In this document: positions 16,425-27,500 of the stretch, in pieces | Layout of the letters: every line of letters begins with the position of its first letter | Numbering within the stretch: position 1 is the first letter of the stretch | Notes under the pieces: model-generated | What the model saw: the letters and a program-made list of their open reading frames with translations, nothing else | What the model was told of the DNA's origin: nothing | The model's database searches: none | Source: Craterostigma plantagineum | Taxonomy: Eukaryota > Streptophyta > Magnoliopsida > Lamiales > Linderniaceae | Assembly (NCBI GenBank): GCA_027422505.1 | Contig: JAPQWV010000749.1 | Span: 179,870 to 243,869 of the forward strand | DNA length: 64,000 nt | Direction: 5' to 3' | Made by a program: the position numbers and the translations under genes

Positions 16425-16825
16425 AAATATCCAATTGTATAAAAAATTTGCAAGTCAGTACCGATGTCAGAAATTTTTTTAGATAAGTACTCATTCGACT
16501 GTGCGTACCCCGGTCTTGACGTACCTTTTCATATGTTTATCGCGTACAACGTTATGCATCTATATGATACTCATATATGGTACCTATATACGTTTCATAC
16601 GGTACCTTGCGGCAAGGTATATGGTGGTGCCATTTTCTAGCTGTATCATACTACCATACGTTTCTTTATGGTACATAAATGTGTGATATGATGTACCTTG
16701 CGGCGGACAGGTACCAATGTGCGAAAATTTTATTCTGACAAGTACCTGCAAAAAATATTGACAGGGTACTGACTTGCTAATTTTTTTATATTAATGGGTA
16801 TTTTTATGTAAAATCCCCTAAAAAA
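16425..16825. repeat. Long imperfect inverted repeat, MITE-like
   Basis: The left arm has AAATTTGCAAGTCAGTACC near 16443-16461. The right arm has the matching GGTACTGACTTGC, then AATTTTTTTAT, near 16764-16790. Further pairs (AAGTAC... and ...GTACCT) extend the arms inward, and GGTACC-type motifs fill the middle. No clean target duplication was found, so the exact ends are uncertain. It is probably an old foldback or MITE. Confidence 0.55.
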
Positions 16826-18229
16826 TTTTAATTTCTTGTACAAATAATTAGCTTATTTCCTTGTAATTCTATAATTAATCATTTATTAGACACCAAATAA
16901 TCATTGCAATCGTCTATACTAATTTAATATTTAGATGGTGTCTCGATTACCCTAATGCATCATTTTAATTTAATAAGACATGAAATAATAGTAAAATATA
17001 TACCAGAAGTTTAACCATCATACAATCAATCCACCTAAGATATTTCTTTGCCAATAGATTCCATATGCTCAGTAATATGAAATAGATAAGTTTCATATGT
17101 CATTCTATATTGCAATGTGAAAACACTGCTCAATTGATGGAGACACGTCAGAAAATTTACTTAATTCCGCATAGACACATAAGATATTCCGGCCATGCAA
17201 ATATTTTTATATTTATTCATGGCCGATTTTAAAGTTCCACGTTTTGGACCCCATTTCTATCTATTTTAAATTACCCGCTTTCAAATCATACGTTTCTCCT
17301 TTTGTTTAATTGCTATAATAATATTCTTATTTAATGTCAGTCCTCCTAGTGGATTATGCTGCTTGAATCTGAAGATTATACAATAATAATAGATCGTTTT
17401 AAATTAATAAAACTCTTAAATACTTTATAGGTTTCAACAAGATAATAGGAAGCCAAGTGAAACTAAACTTTTGTAGTTAAGAAACAAAAAAAAATAAAAG
17501 CACCCGGAATATTCATGTTCATGCACACGGACATATTTTTTAAGATATTATAGTTGATTGCGGTCGATGTAAAAGAAAATTCAAAGTGGGTCACAACTGT
17601 AATAATACTAATAATAATACACAATATTTCATCGAATGATTAGTGAAAGAATGTCAAAATCACTCGTGAGCTTAAACTAATATAATTGTCGGGTCGTGAA
17701 AGTGACTTTCAGTTGAATTAGAAGTCGATGTTCAATCCCACTAACGAGTTTCTAGACTACTATAACATACGCCATTTTATTACTTTGCCTATATTTCTTC
17801 CTATCAAATATATATACATATACATATATTACGAAATTAAAAACGGCAATATAAGTTATGGGCTTTTAATAACGCTATTCGGCCCACCTATCCATATAAC
17901 GATGGAAGCCTAGCCAGACACATAATCCTATAGAGAGGCTAAATCTGCTCCCAAGATTTATTCAAAAAAAACATCGAGTATAGATGCTTGTGGGTATTAT
18001 TTATCTTCAAATTTCTTGCCATTATAATAATGCTTTGGCGCTCTTATTTGTGATATAGTGAAGGGTTTTAAGATTGAAATTCGGTTTGCTTTCTGTTTTT
18101 TTGATGATAGAGTGAAGATTTAAGGTAGAAATACATTTGTTTTCAGTTTTGGATAATTGTTAATTATTTTTCATCCTTCGTTGGGAAGTAAAATGAAGAT
18201 GAAACATTCTCTATACGGAGGACCAGTTA

Positions 18230-18390
18230 GACCATCTCCAACCGAGAAACGCATTCCCAAACTCAACCGCATTCTCAAACTCAATAGACAGTAATTTTTC
18301 TTCGACGCATTTTTTGAGTTTAGTTTTAGTGTTCGGTTGGAGTAAATTTACCTCAAATTATGGGTTCTGGTGTCCAGTTGGAGATGCTCG
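18230..18390. repeat. Short MITE-like inverted repeat
   Basis: The left end GACCATCTCCAACCG mirrors the right end CAGTTGGAGATGCTC. The GCATCTCCAAC terminus is common among small plant MITEs. No target duplication is evident, so the family is not assigned. Confidence 0.5.
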
Positions 18391-19019
18391 TACATATAAT
18401 GTCGTTTTAATTCAGCAATTTATGTGAACCAACTAACCAAGATGATTCACATGCGATGCTGTGAAGAGGATCTCACTGATTAATATTTACTAGTATTTTG
18501 GCACACCAGACGTGTGTGCTTGACTGTATAAATTTATAATATTAACTTATATTTTAAATTTTAATAGGCAAAATTATAATGTTGGATTTAATTTTATATT
18601 ATTTTTAAGAATAAAATAATGATTTTAAGATGTAATGATGATAAATTTAAAATTCGGGATAGAATGGTAATTTGTGGCTGCCACAACAATCACTTTGGGA
18701 GCAGTTACTATAAACCTATCTCCCTTCATAAAATAGAATGATAATAAGACGCGTTCCCATTATGATGAGGATGTTTATATAAGCAAATATATAATAGGGT
18801 AATTCTATCATACCCCCTAAACTTCTATTCGCACCCCCTTATTTATTATCACCCTCTATTTATTACCTCCCTTATCTATATATAACACTCTATTTATTAT
18901 TTTGAGTGATTTGTTCAATTTTAAAAACCATCAATATAGTTCCTCCGAAAAAAACCATCAGTTCGAACCAATCTTTGTTCTTAAATTACAGTTCAATATC
19001 ATTACTTAATTATAATAGG

Positions 19020-19526
19020 TGTTGAGAGTGACCTTTGCTAGTGTGTGGGGTTGAGAAAGTAAAACATCACATGGCTAATAACATTCAAAGTGGCGCCAAA
19101 CAATGCAAAGTAAAGAAGAAGACGGAAGCTGCGCTGATATAATTATTCAAAAGGGATGGCTACTTTCATTACTTGTTAGTTCACATGGAAGGTCAAATAT
19201 TCACATGGAATTACGAGACAAACGTTTGCTTATATATAGCAGAGTTCGTCGAAGGCAACACCACCACAACCATATAGATCTTCTCTCTCCGGTTATTTCT
19301 TTGTAGCTTACTCCTAGTTGTTTAGCTGCTTTTGTTTATCACGTCAGTGTACGTGCTTCTAATATCTCCACATAATAAAGAAATTACCCTCCAGTCCGTG
19401 GACGTAGGTCATTCTGATCGAACCACGTAAATCTCGTGTCACTGTCCAAATTTATTTTTCGTCTCTCTTATTTATTATCTTCATTTTCGGGCAAATAATT
19501 ATCGGGGATTTTCGCATATCTTAACA
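19020..19526 (+). repeat. Copia A left (5') LTR
   Basis: 507 bp, TGTTGAGAG to TAACA. A TATATATA-like box (TTATATATAG, about 19229-19238) is the probable promoter. The downstream half (TAGCTGCTTTTG, ACGTCAGTGTACGTG, TCTCCACATAATAA) is shared with the LTRs of Copia D, but the upstream half is not. Confidence 0.92.
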
Positions 19527-19529
19527 AAT

Positions 19530-19541
19530 TGGTATCAGAGC
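19530..19541 (+). other. Copia A primer-binding site
   Basis: TGGTATCAGAGC, complementary to the 3' end of initiator tRNA-Met, 3 bp after the left LTR. It primes minus-strand cDNA synthesis. Confidence 0.9.
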
Positions 19542-19565
19542 CAACCCGATTTATTTTTAGCCACC

Positions 19566-20722
19566 ATGACGATAACAAAAATGTCTATTGAAAAGTTTGA
19601 CAGAAATGTCAACTTTGCGATGTGGAGTCTCAAGATGGAGGCCATACTTATTCAAGACGGTTGCGGGGTGGCGCTTGAATGCGCAAAGAAGAAACCAACC
19701 GAAATGAAAGACGATCAATTTAATGAACTGGACAAGAATGCCAGATCGACTATTATATTAAATCTCTCTTACGAGGTTTTACAAGGAGTTGCCACGGAGA
19801 CGACGGCCATGGGTATGTGGGATGAGTTAAAAGCTATCTACATGAAGAAGACTAAAGAGAATCGGTTTTATTTAAAGCAGAAGCTATATAGTATGAAAAT
19901 GACGGAATGTACTTCTATTCTCTCGCATCTCAATAAATTCGATTCTATCATTATTGATTTGGCGAACGTAGAAGTCAAAGTGACCGACGAAGATCAGGCC
20001 ATAATATTGTTGTGTTCCCTTTCCTCGTCTTTGAAACATTTTCGTGACACGATTATATATGGAAAAGACACAATATCATATTCTAGTGTCAAATCCGCAT
20101 TGCAATCGAAAGAACAGATAGACAGGGATATTACGGGAGAAACAAGTGGTAGCCAGGCAGAAGGCCTGTTTGCACGGGGAAGACCAGAACGTAGAGACGC
20201 TGAAAGTAGCAGATCTAAAGAAAGGTCGAAATCCAGGTACCGAAATAAAGTCTGTAGTTTTTGCAAGAAAAAGGGTCACATCAAAGCTGATTGTTTTAAA
20301 TTAAAAATAAGGAGAAAAATAATCAGCAAAACAATAAACCCGTCGAAGCTAGTGTAGCTGCAGATGAGAGCGATGGAACTATTTTTGTAGCAACTGCAAA
20401 TATTGTTAGGTCTGATAAGGAGTGGATCGTAGATTCGAGTTGTTCTTACCACATAAGTTGGAGTCATGATTGTTTTTCCACATACGTCGATGGTAGATAT
20501 GTCTTAATGGGAAATGACGCTCTGTGTAAAGTTGTTGGCAAAGGCACAGTTAGGATCAAGATGTTCGTCAGAATCATCCGAATACTCACAGAAGTCAGAC
20601 AAGTTCCATCATTAAGAGAAATCTTATCTCTTTAGGCACACTTGAATATCAATGGTGCAGGTTCTCAGGTGAAGGTGGAGTTTTGAAAATTGCCAGAGGT
20701 GCCCTTGTCGTGATGAAAGCTT
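19566..20722 (+). pseudogene. Copia A gag and protease region
   Basis: A 263-codon frame from 19566 starts MTITKMSIEKFDRN and has the UBN2-type Gag core of Copia elements, ending in a zinc knuckle [14 protein letters not shown] near 20250-20295 (C-x2-C-x4-H-x4-C). After a frame break near 20310 comes the protease region, with EWIVDSS where the active-site Asp is expected. It stops where Copia B inserted at 20723. Structural and processing proteins of a virus-like particle; not functional here as a continuous polyprotein. Confidence 0.88.
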
Positions 20723-23142
20723 TGTTGGGGTAGGCCCGATTAATCGACGCCGGCCCCCGAACAGCGCAACGTGGCAATAGCGGAAACGCGTTTTTGAACC
20801 GAGCGGCGTAGGGTGCCGAATTTTCGATTTTCAACATCTAAATTCGACCTAGCGCCCTTCGTCTTCTCCCGATGGCTCAAGATACTTCCATGAGCCTCAG
20901 GAGACCACGTCTAATTCGAACTTCTCAGATTCGAATTTAATACAAATTTATTCGAATTAATAATTTCATTCCAAACTAGTTCGAACAAAGAGGCAGCCGG
21001 CAGTGTTTCGACTATTTAGCAACCAAAACAATTTCCGATCGATACCAAATTTTCCAAATTGATTTTACACTTCCCGACGATCGCCACGAAGGGTCTCTCG
21101 AATCATTTTGATGTCGTTTGGTATTTTTCGCAAAATCAAATCAGTGGTTCGAAATTATCAATTCGACTAAAGCGGTAGTCTGCCGTCTTTTGACAGTTTG
21201 ACAACCGAAATGATTTTAGATCAATACCAAATTTTCAAGATTGAGTCTACACTTCCCAACGATCGTAACGAGGGGTCTTTCGAATCATTCCCATATCGTT
21301 TGATATTTTTCGTAAAATCAAATCAGTAGGGTTCGAAACATACCGTCGATGAACGTGATTTCACCTCAGATGGACGTCGCTGCGCCTCGTCTGGTTCCCG
21401 GGACCTCGGGCTAGATTGTCACGCCGGTATGTCCTTGATCGAACCTCCGAGACTGCTCCCGATGGCTAGAGGCAGTTTGGTTTGCGCGTCGTGCTTCGTC
21501 GAACAATCCCGTGCTTGACGTGGCTTGAGAAGTTCAAAACTTAAGCTCACTTTATGTTATTCTCTCTAGTATGTTGAGATGGAAGCAAAAATGACCAAGT
21601 CCTTTCTCTTAGAAACTTCTCATGTTGGATTATGTTTCATTCCTCTTTCTCACTTTTGCATGCTCACATTTTGTAGTAAAATTCCACTACAATTATATTA
21701 TTATTTCCCTAACACTTGTCGTGTTATTGAATGAATGAGTCACTTGCCACCTCAACTAATGTGGCATAAAATGGAATTGACGCATGTTCAATGACCAAGT
21801 CAACATGCAAACCCTTTTTAATTTATTCCATTTGGTCCATGAGGTTTCTAAATTCTCAATTTAGTCCCTCAATTTTAAGAAATAAAATAATTCAATCCAA
21901 TCTAATTATTTTAATTACAATTCAGCCCAATTTAGTTAATTAATTAAGCACTTAAGACAATCTTAAGTCCTAATTATTCCCGTGACCGTCATCAGAGTTT
22001 AACTAAATCGTCGACACCTCAACTATGACACTACCTCAACGAATCCCATTCGTTAGGTTCCAGAGAAAAGTCTGCCGTTTTCGTTCGAGGTCATTACCAT
22101 TTTTAAGCGCGACTCTCTAGGTCCGTCTCAACTGGCACGGGAGGAATCCGCGAGTCCTGGTATTCGCCTAGCCAATCCCGCGGTAGCAGACAGATCCCAG
22201 TTGAGAACAAATTTTGATCTAATCGAAATTCGGGCGAACCGACTATAGTGTACAAACTTAAATACATCTTACGCCATTCACTTGCGTCCCGGTAAGGTGA
22301 GAGTCATGTAAAGGTCAAACCACTAACCCAACTCTATGTTATAATTGAGACACAACCGATTATTTAAACTCTACTCCGTATCTAATACGAGCGAGCTTTC
22401 CAAGCTTCGGCCGAAGGCTTTACAATCGTCGTTCTCCAATTACCTCATAGGACGTTAACCTATACGAATATAGGCAGTGAATCTCGATAGCAGTCAAAGC
22501 CCGGCAATCACCTCCGTAAAGTCGGTTGCGTTTCGTCGCTGGCCGTGTCCAATTTCCGAACACTTGCGGACCTAGCCAACTAGCGACAAACCTAAATTGC
22601 GAAAGTAAATCCGTCAGTAACCCTATCGGTCTGAGGCTGCTATAGTCATTCTTTCAATCATTGACAACATCCTAGTCATGTGATCGAGACAAATACGAGC
22701 CGAATGTCCGAATCGCTCCGATCACTGATATCTCCATCACGACCCACAATCTCTCAGGTAATCGGTGACACTACCGATACTATGTGGTCGTCAATGATTA
22801 AGTCATATTCGGATATCTAGTCACCCACCTAGAATCCTTAGACTTACGGACTTTTTATTTAATGCTGAGATTAAGGACCGTCCGGTGTCTCCTCCCTCGT
22901 TCCCACGAGAATCACACGTCCAACTCAAACATTCGGGTGTTAGTTATTTATCGCACCGCCAGATGCCAAGCAGACTTTAAATTCGATAAATAAATAATAA
23001 TGCCTTTATTATAATGAAGATAATATTCACTACTTTATTTTGACAGTATATACAATAAAACTGTCTATCGACCTATATATCATTGTGCCCCCTATACTAT
23101 TCCTAGTCCTCGTAAGGCATTCCGAGGGCACACTCCCTAACA
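20723..23142 (-). repeat. Copia B left LTR (3' LTR of the minus-strand element)
   Basis: 2,420 bp. It matches the right LTR at both ends but carries about 970 bp (roughly 21960-22940) that the right copy lacks. Within it, two diverged tandem units of about 170 bp (roughly 21000-21165 and 21170-21335) share CCAAATTTTC, ACACTTCCC, GATCG, TCGAATCATT and the string TTTTTCG followed by AAAATCAAATCAGT. Confidence 0.92.
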
Positions 23143-23160
23143 ACCTCCCACTTGCACTCG
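23143..23160 (-). other. Copia B polypurine tract
   Basis: On the minus strand the sequence just before the LTR reads CAAGTGGGAGGT, a typical Copia polypurine tract that primes plus-strand DNA synthesis. It confirms the minus orientation. Confidence 0.8.
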
Positions 23161-23750
23161 AATGCCATGTGCTGCACCTAATGCCAGTCACAATGGTATC
23201 GTAGCCCCATCTTGTCCAGATGTTGTTCCATACTTGCCTGGGACAAGGGCTTCGTGAGTGGGTCCGCCATGTTTTCCCCGGTGGCGATTTTCTGCACGGC
23301 GACCATCCCGTTTTCAACGAACTCACGTAGTACATGATATTTTCTCTCAATATGTTTGGACTTGCTATGAGATCGTGGTTCCTTTGCCTGCGCGACTGCA
23401 CCGCTATTATCGCACCAAAGTGCAAGCGGTCTGTCCGCAACTGGTACCACAGTAAGTTCTTCCAAGAACTTTTTCATCCAAACAGCTTCTTTAGCTGCCT
23501 CTGAGGCTGCTATGTACTCTGCCTCACACGTGGAATCGCCAGTCGTGCTTTGCTTGGAGCTTCTTGATAATCGTATTTTAATGCGTTTATCATAGTATTT
23601 ATTTGGGGTATAAAGAACTTTAGCAATGAATTTATGCATTTATTCGGCATATTTACACTTATTCTTATGTTGAAGGAGCTTAGGACGAGTTTCGTGCGAA
23701 AAGGAGCGAAAACGAGGTAAAACGGCACGAAAACGGCAACACTGCCATCG

Positions 23751-23898
23751 GTCACGGCCGTGACGCATAATGCGTCTGGCCGTGACGGTAGACAGAGAGC
23801 GGGACTGATGATGGTCACGGCCGTGACGGGTGATGCACTTGGCCGTGACCTATGGCAGAAAGTGACGAGACGCGAGCGGTGTTGGTCACGGCCGTGAC
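23751..23898. repeat. Three copies of a perfect 14-bp palindrome in solo LTR C
   Basis: GTCACGGCCGTGAC occurs at 23751-23764, 23814-23827 and 23885-23898. Each is followed 12-17 bp later by a half site GGCCGTGAC. The block lies 40-190 bp upstream of the TATA-like box, the position of an LTR enhancer. Confidence 0.9.
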
Positions 23899-24351
23899 GG
23901 CCCATGTCCCAGGCCGTGACCGACACGGGAATCAGTATAAAAAGCCCAATTCGATCCAGAAACGGTACAACTTACCAGAGATTAACCCTAATCACTCTAG
24001 AGACGAAAATTAGCACAAAAGAACGCAGAATCGCATCCCGGAGCGCAAGAGACGGATCATCGACGAGATCACGCCCAATTTGATGAAGAACGAAGAATCT
24101 TCAACGCTCCCATCGCAGATCATCCGTATATCAAGAAACATGAATTCGTCGCCTTTATCCTTTATTTCTTTCGTTGTTTTCTCGTCTATCATGCGTAGCT
24201 AAATCCCTTTTGTGTTTGGGATTAGATGAACGCTAGGATTAGTCGTACTTAAGACATGTTTATCGTGATTTGCGTATTCTGACTATTTATTGTTCTATGA
24301 AATTGCTTCTTCGCTTTAATATGTCTATGTGTTAAAGTGAATGTATGGAAA

Positions 24352-24505
24352 ATCGTTTAGGGCGACAGCTAAACAACGATTAGGCCGTTCGTAGAAGATA
24401 GGATTCGAGTATAGGGCGAAAGCAAATACTCGATCCTCGCTATTAGTAATTACTGAATTTTAGATCCCCACGAGCGTTTAGGGCGACAGCAAATTCGCGA
24501 GTGGG
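24352..24505. repeat. Three consecutive hairpins with a shared GGGCGAMAGC loop in solo LTR C
   Basis: The motif AGGGCGACAGC (AGGGCGAAAGC in the middle copy) occurs three times, near 24359, 24413 and 24480. Each is bracketed by sequence that can pair: ATCGTTTAG with CTAAACAACGAT, GGATTCGAGTAT with ATACTCGATCC, and CCCACGAGCGTTT with AAATTCGCGAGTGGG. The stems differ in sequence while the loop is kept. The array lies downstream of the TATA-like box, so it would be part of the LTR transcript. Confidence 0.75.
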
Positions 24506-27500
24506 TAGAAAAATTACTGCGATTTAGTCAAGAATCACGTAGGCACGATATTTCATTGTCTTAGGCGACCACACCTAGCGGGATTCGAATCCCGAGCACA
24601 ACTTTATCATCTGAAACTTCATATCAGTTCTAAGCGTGTTCTTTGAATCTCTAGTTGATTTAGGAGCGATCTGTTAGGCTAAGTCGTCAAACAATTTGTG
24701 TATTTTATTTAGGTTAAATATCGAGTCGATAGGTCATTACTAGTACTTGATTTATTCCTCGTGTTCGATACTCGTTTACTCACTTTACTGCACTACAAAC
24801 GATAGGTCCACTGCCTATCGCACGTCGGTGATAGTAATTAGGTATACGTTTTATTTATCACTTGTCGCACTTTCCATTCACACACCACGTGTCGATCACT
24901 TCTCCAAGACACTGCCCCATCGTTGAGCACGAATACAAAACCTGAAGTAGATTTTCGATCATCCACGTCCGACTGGAAGTTCGAATCGGTGTAACCTTCT
25001 ACTTCTAGTCCCGCTCCTCCATAGACCAGCGTTAAGTCTTTAGTCCGTCTAAGGTAGTTAAAGATATTCTTACCGGCTGTTCGGTGTCCTTCACCTGGGT
25101 TTGCCTGAAACCGACTAACCACGCTCACAGTGTAGGCAATGTCCGGTCGTGTATACAACATTGCGTACATCAGACTATCCATTGCAGAAGCATAGGGTAT
25201 CCCACTCATCCGTCGTCGGTCTTCCTCACTTTGAGGTGACATTGATTTCGACAAAGGACCCCATATTGCATTGGTAAGAACCCTCTCTTAGAGTCATGCA
25301 TTCTGAATTTCTTCAGGATTTTCTCTAAGTAAAGGGCCTGAGATAAGCCGGTCGTTTTGTTCGCTCGATCCCTGAATAAGCGAATACCGAGTATATACGT
25401 CGCTTCTCCCAGATCTTTCATGGATAATTCGGTTGAAAGCCATGCTTTCACCGAAGAGAGCATCCCAATGTCGTTTCCTATCAAAAGGATATCATCCGCG
25501 TACAATACAAGGAACACCATACTCCCACTGCTCTTTCTGTAGACACATGGTTTATCTACATTTTCTCGAATCCGAAGTTCCGAACTGCTTCATCGAAATG
25601 TAGGTTCCAACTGCGAGAGGCCTGTTTTAGTCCATGAATGGATTTAGTTTGCACACTTTGTGAGCATCTGCATGCGACTCAAAACCTTTTGGCTGCTCCA
25701 TATAGATCTCCTCCTTGACGAATCCATTAAGGAATGTCGTTTTGACGTCCATCTGCCAAACCTCATAATCATAGTGCTCGGCTATTGAGAGCATTATGCG
25801 GATAAACTTGATCATGGCTACAGGCGAAAAAGTCTCCTCATAGTCGACTCCTTCTTTTTGGTTATAGCCCTTGATAACCAACCTGGCTTTGTGTGTCTCA
25901 ACTTGTTCGTCAGATCCAATCTTCTCTTGTATACCCATTTACAACCGATTGTTCTAAACCCGCTCGGTAGGTCTACAAGAGTTCAGACTTTGTTAGAGTA
26001 CATTGAGTCAATCTCAGCCTGCACAGCTTCAACCCATCTCTTTGAGTCATCGGATATAGCTTGATCGAAAGTAGCGGGATCTTCTCTTAGAAGTCCCCTA
26101 GTCGAAACATAATTTTGTTCGACGTGTGACATGCCATACCGCTGGGATTGGTGTGGCACCCTTTCTGATCGTCGCAAGACTGGTTCGCTCGGATTCCAAA
26201 TTCTGTGAGGGCGTTTCGGTCGACTGCTCCTCGAGAATGACCTCTCGGCCAACGCCACAATCTAGAATGAACTCTTCCTCGAGAAAGTGTGCGTGCAGGC
26301 CCACAACAATCCTCTAATCATCGTGAAAATAGAATAGGTACCCCATAGAGTCTTCGGGATAACCTATGAAACGTCCTTTCATTGACCTAGACTCCAATTT
26401 GTCTGTTTTCAACTTTTTCACATAGGTCGGGCAACCCCAAATCCTAATACGTGATAAGCTGGGTAAACGACCAGTCCATATCTCATACGGAATGCCGTTA
26501 ACAGACTTCGAGGGACACCGGTTTATGGTATATGCTGCTGTCAAAAGCGCGTGTCTCCACAATGACATCGGTAAATCTGTATAGCTTAACATAGAACGAA
26601 CCATATCTAATAAAGTTCGGTTTCTACGTTCGGCCAAGCCATTCAACTGTGGCGTACCGGGCGAAGTCATCTGTGATAATATACCACTATTTCAAGAACT
26701 GGTCAAACTCGACACTCATGTATTCGCCTCCTCGATCCGATCGAATGCCTTTAATGAGTTTCGACGTTTGCTTTTCCACCAATGCCTTATACTCCTTGAA
26801 CCTTTCAAGAGCATCAGCTTTATACCTCATCAGATACACGAGTCCGTAACGACTGTGATCATCCGTGAAGGTAATAAAATAGTGGAAGTCACCTCGAGCC
26901 TTCACATTGATGGCCTGCAAACGTCCGTGTGAATCAAACCGAGAATTTCTGTGGCTCTATTAAATGTCCCTGTGAAGGGTAATCGAGTCATTTTACCTTG
27001 GAGACACGACTCACAAGTCGGATAGGGATCTGATCCCAACGGTTTCAAAATCCTGTTTTTCTCTAACTCGTGGATCTTGCGTTCTCCAGTATGCCCTAAT
27101 CGAAGATGCCACAGGTACCTCGCATTTATTCCTGACTTTCGTTTGTTTGTGATAGTATTCACAGATACGTCGTTCTGGGTATCTAAATAGTACAAACCAT
27201 TAAAAAGTGTCGCGTTGCCAACATTTTTGTTTACATGATGTGGCATGTATTTTTATTAAAGTTAAATACATAATCATTCCTGCTCAGAACAGGAATGAAG
27301 ACGATGTTCTTAACCCTCGGGAGTACAAGACAATCGTACAAACGCAACACATGCCCAAATAACAAAGTAAGAGATCTCGATCCGACGTGGCTTGCCGAGA
27401 GACTATCCCCGCTACACACTCTAACCTCGATCTCCCGCTCCCCAAGTGCTCTACTTGGTTCCAGACCCTGCGTGGACACACATATGTGAGTACTAGCCCC

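Larger units (their letters stand above)
16395..19019. other. AT-rich intergenic region before Copia A
   Basis: No gene recognised in 2.6 kb. It contains a long imperfect inverted repeat (16425-16825), a short MITE-like inverted repeat (18230-18390) and runs of degenerate AT-rich sequence. The last 5 bases (ATAGG, 19015-19019) are the left target duplication of Copia A. Confidence 0.55.
23565..24898 (+). mobile_element. Solo LTR C inside the RNase H region of Copia B, target duplication CTTCT
   Basis: 1,334 bp from TGATAATCG to GTCGATCA (TG...CA ends), flanked by CTTCT at 23560-23564 and 24899-24903. The interrupted RNase H frame (V-S-W-R-S / S-K-Q-S-T-T) rejoins exactly when the insert and one CTTCT are removed. 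No coding region, primer-binding site or polypurine tract lies inside, so it is a single LTR left by LTR-LTR recombination. A TATAAAAAG box at about 23937 suggests plus orientation. The internal partner is absent; a Gypsy-type origin is a guess from length and style only. Confidence 0.88.

Noticed and set aside
18490..18540. Possible Helitron end near CTAGTATTTTGG
   Set aside because: No hairpin plus CTRR terminus and no matching TC end could be found.
24579..24594. tRNA-like T-arm, the perfect palindrome CGGGATTCGAATCCCG
   Set aside because: No acceptor stem, D-arm or anticodon arm can be built around it; it is part of the structured solo LTR C.
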